A stretch of 64,000 nucleotides of DNA from Panagrolaimus kolymaensis (taxonomy: Eukaryota; Nematoda; Chromadorea; Rhabditida; Panagrolaimidae). The notes under the pieces are model-generated. The model was not told the DNA's origin. It saw only the letters and a program-made list of their open reading frames with translations, and did not search any database. This document shows positions 23,251-36,500 of this stretch, piece by piece (positions within the stretch are counted from its first letter, which is position 1; each line of letters opens with the position of its first letter). The position numbers were made by a program, and so were the translations under genes. The stretch covers positions 496,001 to 560,000 of the forward strand of contig JAJQJQ010000036.1 of assembly GCA_028622995.1 (NCBI GenBank), written 5' to 3'.

Positions 23251-24914
23251 ATGGGTAAGCAAATTTCTTTATTTCTCTTTAAACTAACTATATTTATTTT
23301 TTTCAGGTGGAGTATTTAGTTTAGTTGGCAATCAAACTCAAGAAGTTATTGGTAAACTTGGTAATCAAACGCAAGAAGTATTTGATAAATTCAACAACAA
23401 AGTGTATGATAAACCTCCAAATGTTCATGAATGGTTTAGTTACAATGAAATTTTGTACATTCTTGCATCGATTGAAGCTATGGTATCTACGGTGGCTGTT
23501 ATAATTCTTGCTGCAATTCATTTGTATTTTGTTATGAAATATGTCACTCATACTTCTCTCCAATCTGGTTTGTATTGGATTGTATTTCTTTGTCCTGTAA
23601 GTTTATCTCTTAGTTTTTTGAAAACTTTTTTAACAACTTTCTCTTTTTTAGATTGTTTCACTTTGTGGCTGCATTGGATTGTTGATTCCTCGAACTGGTG
23701 CTTTTCTTTATTCTGTTGGACTTGTTTACCTACTTGTATGTTATCTTTCATGCTAACATCGTTCAAATCTGGTTTTTAGCTCTGTGCCTTTATGCTTGTA
23801 TCAATTATGACAACGCTTTATGGATCTCGAAAGGCAATGCATCAAAAAATGGTGGAAAATGGTGTTCGCTTGAATCCTCGTCAATCTTTTGGTTGCTGTC
23901 TTTGGTGTATTCCTGATATCAAACCTTCAGCGTAAGGTCACTTTTATATTAAAGCTTTACACCACTAAACATTTTCAGGCACAATTTGATAATTCTCGAA
24001 TGGTTCATCTTTCAAAGTCCAATTCTTCGTGTGATCATTGAAATCCTGAGTATGGCTGTTTACTTTGAACTTGAAAATAAAGATCACGTGTAAGGTTTCG
24101 ATGGTAATATCATAAAACTTGAAAGCTAATTTAACACTTTTAGATTCTTTACAATTGCAAGTATCATTTCGCTTATTTCAATGACGGTTGCATCATATGG
24201 AAGTTACGTGTTAATACCTGCTGGAAGTGTATGTACTTTTGATTCTTTTGGTATCTTTTAATCTTCATCGTTTTCAGAAAAATTTGGCACAATATCGATT
24301 TCTAACTATGTTCCGAATAATTGATACTGCACAATTTCTTTACACCTTTCAAATGACGGTTATGAATGTTCTGGTTGTGATGGACTTCTTCAATATCAAA
24401 TTTTTAACCAACTTTTTTGTCTTTGGTAATATCACTGCTTCAACAACAATTCAATGTCAGTCGTTACTTTATTGTTTCATAGTTTTAATTCTTGCTTTTT
24501 TCAGTTTGGGCATCATACTTCGCAACTCAAGAAATGCTTATTGTCTCCTGCGTTGCAACATACTTCTTTCGGCCATCAAAATCTGCTCTCTTTGATAAAT
24601 ATCCTCATCATGCTGCTGGTGATAAAACTGCTCTCCTGCCTCTTACAAATGAACCATCTCAAAATCCATTTGTATGTCATTCAGCTTTGGTAACAGCTGT
24701 AGAAACTGATGAAGAAGAAACTCGAGCTCGTTCAAGACAATCCAAAGCTAATGAACATGGTAATCAAACAAAGAGAAAAGAAAGAAGAACTTCAAAAAGC
24801 ATCCCAGATGATGGTAATGGAAATCTTGTCAATATGAAACGTGTTTCTTCTATGAAAAATGGATCACCAACTTCAGCATCAACCCAATCTTCAACAACTG
24901 ATCGTGAAAAATGA
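23251..24914 (+). CDS. Organic solute transporter alpha (OST-alpha/SLC51A family)
   Basis: Start ATG at 23251, split ATGG|GT by the first intron. Exons near 23308-23596, 23651-23735, 23780-23934, 23979-24090, 24144-24229, 24278-24453 and 24504-24914 join in frame to about 420 residues. An N-terminal region has NQT glycosylation-type sites (GNQTQEV twice). Seven hydrophobic helices follow, including [60 protein letters not shown] and [18 protein letters not shown] Cys cluster (FGCCLWCIP) is in the place of the Cys-rich motif of OST-alpha. The polar Ser/Arg-rich tail is probably cytoplasmic. OST-alpha works with OST-beta to move bile acids and steroids across membranes; nematodes have several copies. 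The gene ends TGA at 24912, with TAA two codons later, so TGA is used as a stop here. Confidence 0.85.
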
Positions 24915-25691
24915 TTATAAGCAACAACAACATTCAATCATTGCAAAATTAACTATTTATTGATTGTAATGATAATATTTAATATTCATGTTTAAACTTT
25001 GTAATTTTATTCATAATAAAGATTTTTTGTTTCATTTGTTTGTTTGCTCTATTATGTACAATAACCACTATGTAACAGAAGGAATGCATTTGGATCACTG
25101 TAATGCTACTTCGGATATCAGAAAGACAACAATGTTTGTTGTAACCTCAATTAGGTCAACAAATATTAATGTGGTCTTTATTGGAGCAACTGCTCGGCAA
25201 GGATATTTTACATACAACTGAACAAAGTTAAAACAACAATGACAAAATATGAGAATGTGTGCCAGTCAGAATTACCATTCAGCCATCCACGGCACAATTC
25301 CATACGGGACCAGAGAACGCGGCACTTTGAATACTTCTGTGTGTGCAAGGCCACAACAATGTTTCACGCTAAAATGCATTTGACTTACATACCTAACTTT
25401 TCGTTTGTGCAGCAGTAATTTTGAAAAGAATCTCATTCCCATCACGAAACGAAACTAATAGGCGCACTTTCTACAAAGAAGTCAGCTAGCTAGCTGAAAG
25501 CAAAAATTAGTCAGTTGATTATTTTTTCTTTCCATGTTCAGTCGCTTTTTCTTTTGTTTGCTTCGATATTGTCTTGATTTAATCGCGTTCTAAGTTGATG
25601 CGTGTTTGTTGTTCCTCGCTTACATGTTTGAATGCAGTGTTTCCATTTTTGTGTGTAATTTACCAACCTAATTTTTCTTCTTTTTTCAGCA
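24915..25691. other. Intergenic with a GC-richer block and a 16-bp palindrome
   Basis: 3' region of OST-alpha and upstream region of the NEK kinase. The block 25245-25480 is less AT-rich than its surroundings. A perfect 16-bp palindrome (TCAGCTAGCTAGCTGA) lies at 25482-25497, about 200 bp before the kinase start. It may be regulatory, but no factor can be assigned. Confidence 0.4.
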
Positions 25692-26751
25692 ATGATTTCG
25701 TTCAATCATCTTTCATTTGGTAATCCACATATTAATTGTTATGCTAATATGAAAGAAGTCAATCAAGGTGCCTCATCAAAAATCTACGTTGCAATACATC
25801 GACGTTCCAATAATCATGTGGTTATTAAAGCCATTGATGTGAGTTTTCTTCTTGCTTTCTTTTGAATTTTACCTTATCTTTTTAGTCCATTCATCCTCTA
25901 AAATTGTTCAAGCAAGAAGTTCGTCTTTTGAAGAAGGTTAACTGCGTTAACGTTGTTAAATGCTTTGAATCATTTTTTCATGAAAGACGATTGATGATCG
26001 TTTTGGAACTTGTGGATGGTAGAGATTTGTCGCGTGCTATTCTTGTAAGTTTTGTTTGATATAAGCTTGGCTCTCATGTCTCTATTAAACATTCTTCATT
26101 TTAGCATCAACGAGAACATGGAAAGCTATTTCCTGAATATCAAATTTGGCATATTCTCCAACAAACCTGCAATGGCCTCAAATCTCTTCATGGCAACAAT
26201 ATTTTGCATCGAGGTTGGTTTGAATCTTTTACTAGCAATTTATAAACAAACACCTATTTCCAGATGTAAAACCAGCTAACATTATTGTCACTAAGAAGCT
26301 TCAAGTAAAGATTGGCGATTTGGGTCTTGGTTGCATTTTGGATGAACGCGCTATTGAAGATGATGCTTTAGTTGGAACTATGTTTTACATGGCACCTGAA
26401 CGTACCACTGGTGAAAAGTATGGTCTTCCTAGTGATATTTGGTCTCTTGGATGCGTTTTATATGAAATGGCAGCTCTTCGCACTCCTTTCAGCGGTGAAC
26501 ATTGTAATGAATATGCTTTGATTAAGCGAATTCGTGCATGTGAAATGCTTCCTATTCCAGGTGATAAATATTCTAAGCATGTAAGTTCATCATTTTCTCA
26601 TTCTTTTAAAACTTTTTGTTTTTAGCTTCATAATTTTGTTGATTCATGCTTATCTCGTGATCCTGCTGATCGTCCAACTGCTGAAGAAGCATACAAAGCT
26701 GCAAAGATGATTGATGATAAATTCCAATCTTTTTCCTATCCAAGTCTTTAA
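25692..26751 (+). CDS. NEK6/7-like serine/threonine kinase
   Basis: Short kinase (about 280 residues, essentially only the kinase domain), five or six exons. The ATG at 25692 lies just after a TTTTTTCAG site. Motifs in order: degenerate glycine loop (VNQGASSKIYVA, first Gly replaced by Asn), VVIKAID, ELVDGRDLSRAI, HRDVKPANII split by an intron, IGDLGLG (the DLG form of the DFG motif that NEK6/7 use), the activation segment LVGTMFYMAPER, then SDIWSLGCVLYEMAALRTPF, and RDPADRPTAEEA. NEK6/7 act in mitotic spindle control and other processes. The lack of a C-terminal extension fits NEK6/7 rather than NEK1 or NEK2. All catalytic residues are present, so it should be active. Confidence 0.9.
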
Positions 26752-27169
26752 CTTTGCAATGAACCTCTCCATTGTTTTTTACTTTTGTTTTGTAATAACC
26801 TTTTTATGCCTAATTATTAATAATTGTTAAGTTTTCACCTTTTTTTATTGTTCATATTCCTTTTTTGTAATAACCTTGTTTATTGTTTTCTTGTTAAAGG
26901 TTTAAAAAGGTTAATAAATGCTTTCATTCTTTATTTACATTTGTCTTTGGTTTTCTTTGCAATGTTTTCGTTTCTATTGATAGCAGATATGAATCAGCTG
27001 CTAAAGGCCTTATTAATGAGATTTGAAGCAGGAAGTCATTGAACATTAGGTTTTGAAGTAAGATGCAATGTTGCTATGCATGGATTCATTATGATGCATT
27101 TCCACCACCGTTGCTTTTACCATCGTCTAACCAAACCAAAATTGCCTATATAGCCTTATTGCAATGCGA
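26752..27169. other. Short spacer between convergent genes
   Basis: 3' ends of the NEK kinase (plus) and the chemoreceptor (minus) face each other here. Only short accidental ORFs are present. Confidence 0.5.
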
Positions 27170-29101
27170 TTATTTCCATTGATCTTTTAAACATTTAAAA
27201 TATATTTCATTTGTAATTGCTGTAGGTAAACTTTGTCCCAATGGGCTCATAACTGAAATAGCTGCATGCTTTCCATCCATTTCAAAGTTAGGTGAAATTG
27301 TTTGCTTGGATTTTAAAAATGTTTTTAATTCTTTTACCATTATTAAAATAAATGATAAATTGTAAGTCTGAAAAACAAAAAGCATTATTATTATTCAACA
27401 AAGAAATATCAAGCAAGAAGGCAGACAGGAAAAAACAAACCAAAAGAAAAAGTGATGGTGGAGCAGCATTTCCGGTAATTATATTATGAATTGAAGTAGC
27501 TATGAGTCCAATGGGTGCAATAGTAGCAAAAATAAATATTTCAGAAAAGATAAAAGTTAAAACTTTTATATTTTCTAATATCTAAAAATAAGTTGGAGAT
27601 ATTAGGAGAGAAAACAAAAAACAACAATGATGATGTCAATGAAAAAAGGGAAGATGTTAGTTGATTGAGATATTTTTATTCTCGAAATTACGCTTGTTTT
27701 TATATTTTTTGTTTTTAATTTTTGTTTGAAAAATGACTTACAGTAAGAAAATTACAAGGTAAACAAATGGTTTTCCGATAGGTTTTTTGTTTTCAGAAAA
27801 ATAAATTGCAATTTGCAAAGATACTGTAAGGCAAAGAAATGAAAGTTGTTTTCTAAATGAAAAAACTAAAAACACCCAAGGATAATTTTTAAACAAAACC
27901 TATTTTATGAATTTGTAAAGCTTTTTTGATAATAATACAAACTTTTCAAATATGCATAAAAATATTTTTTTTGTATTGTTTGCTTGTTGGAGTTTTAAAA
28001 GATTATTCAAAAAATTTACTCAAACTTTATAAACTCATTTTGCATGTGTGTTTGTAAGTGCATTTTGGCTACAAAAAACATCAAATTTACAGATTATCTT
28101 TTGTTTTTCATCAAACAAATTTTGTTTCTTTCGTAAACTTTAAATTTTAGAGTATTAGAATTTCCGTTTCTTTACGAAAATTTAATAATAATAACTTCCT
28201 AGTTTTATTTTTATGAAAAAAGAATTTTTTTGTTTTTTCAGTTGACGCAAATTTTATAAATAAAGGAAATTGAAAATTTAGAACTAAATTACTTACTTGA
28301 CATCGTCGTCGAAGAGTTACGCGATATGCAAGAAGCTGATACATTTGACGATTGTGACTTTTTAAAATTTTACCAATAATTAAAGTTAAAATATGAACCA
28401 TGATTGCAATGTAAACTAAACAAAAATATACATTTTTCATGGTGGAAATAAAAATCCCTAAAATAAATAAAAATTACTGTGCTTGAAAAAAACAAGAAGG
28501 AAAATTATTTTCGTGTCAATTTGAAAGATTTTTGTTATGAAACTTCAAAATTTTTATTTGCTTCTTTTTTTAACTTACACGCAACACTAGGAATAATATA
28601 AAGAATAGTTAAACCATAAGAAAAAAAAGTTAAAACAAAAAATAAACAAATTCCCGATGAATAACTTGTGTATTTTTTAAGGATAATGGTTGATAAAGTT
28701 CGCTCAATAATAAGCATCAATAAACTACTTCGAATTTGTTGAGTACAAAATGCTAATAATAATTTAGTTATTTTCATTGAAATTAAATTTTCATCATTGT
28801 AAATAAAATGTAAAAATGAAAGGATTATTGATGCCAAACATGTTCCAAGACTATATGGAATTAAACTTGTAAGTAAATAAAGTCTATAAAAAATGAATTA
28901 GAAAAAGTTTTTTTAGTCAAAAACATAATAATTAAAACAAAAAAATACATACCTCAAACTTTTAGGTAAAACTTTATAATTCCAACTTTTAGTTCGAATA
29001 TAATAACAAAAAATTAATATCGCAATAAAAGCTAATAACATATTTGTTAAATAAACAACATTGAAAAACATATTGCTACTATCCATCGTAAAAGAAGCCA
29101 T
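27170..29101 (-). CDS. Seven-transmembrane chemoreceptor, nematode Sra/Sre-like (copy 2)
   Basis: Paralogue of the gene at 10247-11568. ATG at 29101 (MASFTMDSSNMFFNVVYLTN), five exons, stop TAA at 27170. Junctions are in the same places: KSLR|LYLLTS, IIPSVAW|IFISTM, RRRCQ|ILENIKVL, PPSLFLL|TYNLSFIL. Hydrophobic helices recur along the sequence and the end is CLKDQWK, matching LQKLWE in copy 1. The helix 5-6 signature reads TLRRRCQ where copy 1 has SLKERYQ, so Tyr is changed to Cys. Introns are long by local standards, up to about 550 bp. Role as for copy 1: a sensory receptor with unknown ligand. Confidence 0.8.
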
Positions 29102-29946
29102 GGGTTTCAAAAAAAAATTCTTTACAAAAAAAAAGAATATTATTACTTCTTTTTTTATTTTTGAGACTAAAAACAGAGGCAAAAAAATGGAATAATTTTG
29201 TAGCTCAAGTTAATTGTAAGCTTTTTTTTGTTTTCTTTTTTCTAGCCTTTGCTCCTCCTCCCAATGATAATTACTTTATCGATAATTAAAAAAATAATTT
29301 TTAAAATTAGGGAAGTATTTTGATTCCAACTTTTTTTAAAATGGTAAATATTACCATCAAAAAAAACCAAGGTTGTTAATAAATTTTTGCAAGATTTGTT
29401 TTTTTTCTTGTTGCTAATTATTGCAAATTTAAAAATTGGAAAATTAAATAAATAAAAAGTTTTTGCTGTTGCTTTTATTTGTTTTCAACGAAAATAAATG
29501 CAGAATGTATTTTTTTAATTTTAAAACAACAACAAACTGTTACTGAAAGAAATTTACATAAATTCTCTGATTTGATTAAAAACTCATTTTTTCGCAAGAC
29601 ACTCATTTATTGAAAAAAGAAGAAGGAAATAATAAAAACATATAATACATAAAAATAAAAAAAATAAGACAATGATTGGTGGGTGTTACAAAAACATATA
29701 AAAAAATATTTCAATCAAAAAAACGTTTGTAATAAAAAAAAATAATAAACTACAAAAATATATTTGTCAATCAAAATTTTGCAACAAAACAAAAACTCAT
29801 ATATACGAAGAAGAAGAAAAAAATACGAATCAAGAAAAAATAAGAAATAAAAAAACGAAGAATGTTGTTTTTTTTTGTTTTACAAAATTTTATGTAAGTG
29901 GTTGTTGGTTGATTTTTTTGAAGAAAAATAAGCGATAACTTTTTTT
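29102..29946. other. Intergenic, AT-rich
   Basis: Holds the upstream region of chemoreceptor 2 and the 3' untranslated region of Rab7. The ORFs visible are low-complexity and rich in Phe and Lys codons, so I reject them. Confidence 0.5.
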
Positions 29947-30846
29947 TTAACAAGCACATCCTTGATTTGATGAAGATGAATCACGATTATGATCAAGGGT
30001 AATATGTTCATTAAAATCAGGAAAATCACTGGCATCTTGAGCATCCCGTTTTAATGCAGCTCTAGCAATGGATTGAAAAGCATCTTCAACGTTTAATGCT
30101 TCTTTAGCAGATACTTCAAAATATGGCATATCTCCTTTCGTTTGACACCATGATTGAGCTCGCTTAGCTGACACGGTTCTAGCTTCTTCATTATCAATTT
30201 TATTTCCAAGTAAAACAAATGGGAAATTTTCTGAATCTCGTGGGCTAAAAAGAAAGACAGAGGATTAATAACGTTAAAAAAAAGCTTTTTTCGACAGTGT
30301 TTTAGCTGCTGCCAAATAGGAGCTACAGAGCCATTTTACCATCAAAACAAAAAGTTAGGCATCGTGTGCTTTTTTTTGAATATTTGTTGAAAATAAAAAA
30401 TATATAATTAATTACCTTGCTTGAATAAGAAATTCATCTCGCCATGTATCCAATGATTTAAATGAGCCACTATTAGTTACATCAAAAGTAAGAACGCAAC
30501 AATCAGCTCCACGATAAAATGCTACACCTAATGATTGGAAGCGTTCTTGACCCGCGGTATCCCAAATCTAAAAAACAACGAAATATTATATTTGTAATTA
30601 ATCATTTTTATATATTCCAAAAAATAAGTAAGTAAAAAGAGGAATGGAACTTACTTGCATAGTAACAAGTCTATCATCAATTACAACATCTTTAGTTAAA
30701 AAATCTGCACCAATCGTGGCTTTATATTGATTACTAAATCGTTTATTAACATATTGATTCATTAATGAAGTTTTTCCAACGCCTGAATCACCAAGGATAA
30801 TAACTTTAAGAAGAGCCTTTTTACGTGCAGCGCCGCCGTGACTCAT
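29947..30846 (-). CDS. Rab7 small GTPase
   Basis: Three exons (30846-30655, about 30569-30418, 30244-29947) give about 210 residues. ATG at 30846 opens [20 protein letters not shown]. All G-motifs are present: GDSGVGKTS (P-loop), switch I with [30 protein letters not shown] (switch II), LLGNKID, and EVSAKEA. The two C-terminal Cys in NQGCAC are the geranylgeranylation site. Rab7 controls the transition from late endosome to lysosome and lysosome fusion. The [17 protein letters not shown] region is close to Rab7 of other animals. The gene looks fully functional. Confidence 0.97.
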
Positions 30847-33025
30847 GATTAATATAACTTTGGTTTTGGGGAAAAAATGAAGTTTAAAAAATCTGAAAAA
30901 AAATAAGTTTAATAAATATATAAAAATTTCGCAACGGATAAACAAAAACTCGAATGTTTGAAACTAAAATGGGATAAGAAAAAAATATATGGAACTTTGA
31001 GGAATAAAAAAAAGAAGGAGAATATATGAAATAAATTTTCGTAGAAGTCAAAAAGGAGCTTGGAAATAAAGATAACGATGGAAATTGCTTAACTTACTTA
31101 TTCTAGGAAAATCCAGGAAAGAAATCTTTTGAAGAAAAAGTGTATATGAAAGAAATTTCGAGAACTGAATGAATGAAAATATGCAAGAGCTTTCGTTATT
31201 GGTGGTTATTAAAAGAAAAGATCGAAAACAATAAAAAGTTGTGAAGTGGTTTACCAAAGAGAATAATTATAACAAATAACAATTATTAATTATGCCCTCT
31301 GCTTTGTTTGGATTTAGTAATTCACGCTTTATTCGATGGTGAAAACAAAAAATAATAGCGCTTGTTGGTGATGGTAAAAGCCAGAGTCATCATACATATA
31401 TTATCCCGATGAAGTGAAATGGAAAGGAAATAGAAAATATGGTTGAGAATCACGCTTCTTCACAACCGTCAATAATAGAAAATATAAACAAATAAAAAAA
31501 AATCATTGATTAAAATAAAATTAAGAAACAGTGGCTAGCGAAGAGAAAAAAATGATGATTATGCAATAATCATTCAAAAAAATCAAAACATGTAAACAAT
31601 AAAAGAAGAAGAAAAATAGTCCGACGTCGTCAGTCAATCAGGGGTCGATGATGATGATAAATACGCGGAACTTAGACAACAATAATTAAAAAAATCAGCT
31701 GACCACCACCACCAATAATAAAACATAATAAAAAGTCTGAGGTTTTGGTTTGGACTAGAATTAGAAAGTGATAAAACAAAAAACTCATGATTAATTTCAT
31801 CTTCTAAAAGGGTCAGTGAGTAGTCATCCGCTAGCATTTTTTGATTTAAAATGAATTTTAGAAAAAGAAAAAAAAGTCAGCTGAAAAAAAAAAAGGGAGG
31901 AAAATGGAAAAGAAAAATATACAAGCAAGCAAGCAGCTACTCACGAGTTTCACGCGTGTTGTGTTTGTGCGTATGCGTATGCAACGAAAGCTATGACTTT
32001 TTTTTTAAATTTTCGTTGGGAGACAATATTTCCCCGTCGTCGCATCTTTCTTTATGTCTGCGACCGACCACTTTGTTGCTTTCCTTCTTCTTCCTTGCAC
32101 TTTCAACATTGAAAGCAAGCAAATATGAAGAAGAAGAACATCAGCCGCTTTTGAAATAAAGAATATATAAAAAAACATGGGACGTCGAAAAGGAAAAAAT
32201 AAAGAAGGAAGGAATGGAAAAAAAAATGTGACTATTCATTTTTTTCTTTTTCGTCGATCGTTCGATTCAATTCGATGGACGTTGATGATGTCTGGGGCAA
32301 TGAGATTGACGACGTTCATTTTGGGTGGCGGGGCGAAGGAGGTATAAATTAAATACTTTGCTTCTTCTTATCTTTTTTTTGTTTGATTATTGTTTCTGTT
32401 TCCTTTGAATGATCAACTTTTGGACCGGATTGGACTGGTTTTTTTCTAAATGCATGAAGAAGCAAGCAAAATTATTTTTGGGTGATATTCTTAATTCTTA
32501 TAGCTGAAAGTTTCAAAAATTAATTTAAAAAAAACATGGAATAACAGAATAAAGTAAAAATTAAAAAAAGTTCGGGATGATCTTAAAATTGTCAAATAAA
32601 TTTTCTCGGATTTTTTAATTCTTCACTTTTTTAAGCTAAAAATAAGGAGAACCTGGAAAATAAGTTGATGAATAACATTTCCTTGAACCTTCTTATCATT
32701 TTCAAATGTTTTTATATTTTTCACTTTTCTAATATAAAAATGCAAGAAAGCATTTCTGAATCATTTGTTTTTTTAAGCCAAAAATCAAACTTTTCTTTTC
32801 TTTTTTTAGATTTCTAATTCTTTATAAAAAAATATATATCTTTATTTAAATTCTTTTTTTGCACCTTTTTTGATTTCCAAAATTTATGTTTGAAAAAATC
32901 GACCTTTATTTGGCACAAAAAACAATAGAAAGAAAACTAAGAAAGAAAGAGAGATCACTCCTTTAGCCGTCTACTTGGCAAATAAAAACGAACGGAGTGG
33001 TTTTTTCCATTTCCAAAGAAATAAT
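30847..33025. other. Long intergenic region upstream of Rab7
   Basis: 2.2 kb without a supported gene. The part nearest Rab7 should hold its promoter and 5' untranslated region, perhaps with a leader intron. A stretch near 32260-32345 is richer in GC and CG dinucleotides than the rest, as promoter-like DNA in AT-rich genomes often is. Short ORFs here are low complexity. Confidence 0.4.
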
Positions 33026-33181
33026 ATGCATAAACCTATAATTTTTGAACAAAATCAAAAAAATATGACTAATCCTGATCTTATCGCATTAATTGGGTAT
33101 CTTTTTGCTGCCATCGGAGCAATGTTAATGGCTTATAAACATTATTTGCTTTATTGGGAAGAAAAAGAAAAAACCCAATAA
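33026..33181 (+). CDS. Putative 51-residue single-pass membrane microprotein
   Basis: An unspliced frame from ATG at 33026 to TAA at 33181 encodes a short polar N-terminus, one hydrophobic helix (LIALIGYLFAAIGAMLMAY) and a charged tail rich in Glu and Lys (YWEEKEKTQ). A second ATG at 33065 would give a 38-residue form starting MTNPDLIALIG. Base composition over the frame is less A/T-biased than both flanks, which supports real coding. I do not recognise the family; small single-helix proteins of this type are often mitochondrial or ER regulators. The 3' end faces the kinesin gene, 385 bp away. Confidence 0.5.
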   Translation: MHKPIIFEQNQKNMTNPDLIALIGYLFAAIGAMLMAYKHYLLYWEEKEKTQ

Positions 33182-33565
33182 TTAAATAGTTACTTTTTTT
33201 TGAGTGACTAAGCCGCGGTACATTTTGTAACGCGGGATATAAATAAATTTAATTTTTGGAAAAGGTTCTTTCTTCTTTTTGTGAGGAAAAAGAACCAAAA
33301 ATTTTTTTATTGTAAATTCGCTTAAAAAAATTTGGATTAAATTTTCTTTATTAAAATATATTTTTAAAACAATTACAAACAAATTACAAAAAAGAAAATG
33401 ATATGAGTTTCATTTTAAAAAAACATTGCAAAAAAAATTCTTCTTTTTTCCGAAATATTGCAAAAACAAAATTCAAAAAAAAAGAAGAGACTAGTTTATT
33501 TGAATAAAATAATTTTTAGAATTCTAAAACAAACAAAATCTTTTTTTATAGATTTTTAAGATTAA
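33182..33565. other. Spacer between convergent genes
   Basis: AT-rich sequence with 3' ends on both sides; nothing else is seen. Confidence 0.5.
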
Positions 33566-36500
33566 TTAATTTGCAGCCGTCGTTGAATTTTTTTTAAAAT
33601 TATTCGATGGTGTTGTTGCTGTTGTTGTTTTAGAAAGTGGCTGCACTCGACGAGTAACATTACTAATTTTTTCAGCAAAATTTAAACTACTCAATGTTTC
33701 TTGAATTGATGGCTTTTCGGATGCAACTTGAACGATCATAAGGGTTTTACTATTTCCATCTAAAAAAATAAAAATAAAAATAAAATAATTTGAAAAAAGC
33801 AAAAACAATTTAATAAAATATCAAAATTATGATAGTTTTTGATTTTCTTGCTTGTCGTGTGCTTTTTAAAATTTTTTTCTTACCTAAAGAGTCCTCTAAA
33901 ATTCTCGTCAACAAGCAATTCCTGAATGGAACATGGGATTGCTTTCTTCTCAACGCGGATACAACATTTCCAAGTTCTGATAAACTTTTATTTATGCATT
34001 GAGCTTCTTTAAGTTGTTGACCAGCCACTTGAGATTTGGCTACTCTTTCCGATCCAGCTAAATCAATGAGATTTAATTTTCCAATTGAAATGGAATTATT
34101 TGTTTTATCAATCATCGATAATTCTATCATCGTTATTGCATGTGAACGACTGGATTGATCGTTTAAAGCTGTGGCGGCGACGGAACGATTTTTACGTCCC
34201 GCATCCAAAATGGCTTGAACTTTTTCCACGGAATCCACCGAATGCTTTGATAGTTTACTTATTCGTTGACGGCCATCTTTTTCAAGATGAAGCTCGAGCT
34301 TTTGATTTGTTGGGTCTAGGAGATCCCTGGAAAAAAATATTGAAATTTAAATAATCTTTGGCTTATGCAAACAAAATTTTTTTGTTTGGAGCTTCAAGAA
34401 GTTTTCTGATGATTGAAGAGAAAGAAAACCCTTACTTAATTTTTTCATTATATATTTCAATTAGCGATACATTAATTTTAAATTCAATTTGATTATAATT
34501 TTGTTTTTTTTCAAGTTCATGAAAAATTTGAATTAATGCTCGTTGACCTATTCCTGGATTATTTGTTGGGCCATCCATGGTGTATGTTTTACCTAAAAAA
34601 AATTAATTACATAAAATCTGAACGAAAATATTCAATTTTTATGTTTTGTCACGAAAATAGTTTTTTTGTTTCTAAAAACAAACATACCACTTCCAGTTTG
34701 TCCATAAGCAAATATGCAAACATTTACTCCATCCAAGCATGATAAAACTAAAGGTTCAACTTCTGAATATAAATCTATTTGATCGGAAGATTCATTAAAA
34801 ATTCGATCAAATGCAAATTTTCTTATTATTCCCGATTCTGCTCCAACTGTTATAGCATCACAATCAAGGGAATCATATTGAATGGAAGTGGGAAGATTTT
34901 TAATATTAGGTCGAATTCGACAAAATACTCTTATATTTCCTCGAAGTTGAACTAATGAATCATGAAGGGATTTTCTTAAATTTACTTCTTCTTCATATCT
35001 TGAAAGAAGATTATTTATTGTTGATTGGTTCATTTGTTTCAAAATGGATATTTCATTTTCGTGTTGACGCAATTTTTCTTCAAGTACAGATATTTTTTGT
35101 TTTAGTAAAACATTTTCATCGAGAAGGAGGCTATCATTAGAAATGGAGCTTTTCGATCGAGCTGGGCTATCAAATGATAAAAGTGGATCACATGGAATTA
35201 CTGAGCTCGCCGCCGTAGTTTGAGAGATGTCATCTCTTTCCTCTTCTTCGGTATCTTCGCCATCCAAATATCCTTCAGAATCAATTTCATCTCCGCCAAA
35301 AATTTTAGTTTCCATACTTCTTTCATAATTATTTTTCGTGCCAAGACATCGATGACAAACATTCGTTTTAGAACCATTTCCATTTTCAGAAGGATAATAA
35401 CTATCAAAATTATTTTCTTCGTCCGTTTGAGAATCAGAATCCATAAGCAAAGATAATTGTGCATAATTAGTTACGGATGAACTCAAACGCATTTCCAATC
35501 GACGATTTTCAAGTTTAGCTTTTTGTAGTTCTTCTTTAAGCTCGAAATTTTCATCGCTAAGGGTTCCAAAATCCACGGATAAATGTGAAATTCCACGCAA
35601 CATTCTTTGTTCCGAGAATGTTAAAGGCGAACAACGACCCGTTTCAGCTAAAAATAAATAATAATTGCATTTTTTGGAGTTTCAAACTTTGTAAAAGTAA
35701 AAAAAGAATAAGAAAAATGGTAGAAAAGCGTTGAAAAAAAAGTGAAATTCGAGATTACAAAATAGGTTAAATGTAATAATTTTTTTAATTGAAAGAAAGC
35801 TATTTTCAAATTACGAACAAAAAAAAGGAAACTTTATGATTTTGTTTTTTTTTGCTGCAGAAAAAAAGTGTTTGACCGAAAATAATATTTTATATAATTT
35901 ATTTAAACATTCTGATTTTTAAACAACTTTTTTATATGAAAAAATATTTTTTTAAAGGACTTTTCACCCTTTTTTAATTCGATAAAAATTAAATTAATTT
36001 TTGTATTTCTAAAAATGGCAGCGAAGAAACCACGCGTAAAGAAAGCTTAAAGCTTTTCAAAAAAAAATTATATAAAATATCAAGCAAATCAATCTTCTTC
36101 TTTTTTTCCAAGATGCCAAATAATAGCAAAGATAAAAAGAATCCATTCAAATAATAAACTTTTGTTGTAAGAAAAAAGAAATACAAAAGAAAATGTTTCA
36201 ACAACAAAAAAAGAAGAAAACCGACACCACTTCTTTTTACTTTCTTTTTCTTTTTTTTTTAGCTTTTACCACTCAAAATCATTCAAATAATAATAAATAA
36301 AAAAATAGCAAGCAAAGAGTTGAAGAAAAAAGAAAACGCTTCCGTCATTTTCCGCCTTTCGAATGATGATGGGTTAAAGAAAGAGTAAAGTAAGTTATTA
36401 TTGTATTTGCAAACAACAATCAAAAAGAAAAAAAAGTGTGGAAGCAAAAAAAAAAGCAAAATCTTTTGGATCTTTTCTTGGATCTAAAAAAGCTTTAAAA

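Noticed and set aside
23321..23766. Minus-strand ORFs inside OST-alpha
   Set aside because: They are antisense shadows of OST-alpha exons.
34085..35464. ORFs on both strands inside the kinesin gene
   Set aside because: Shadows of the kinesin coding exons, out of frame or antisense.
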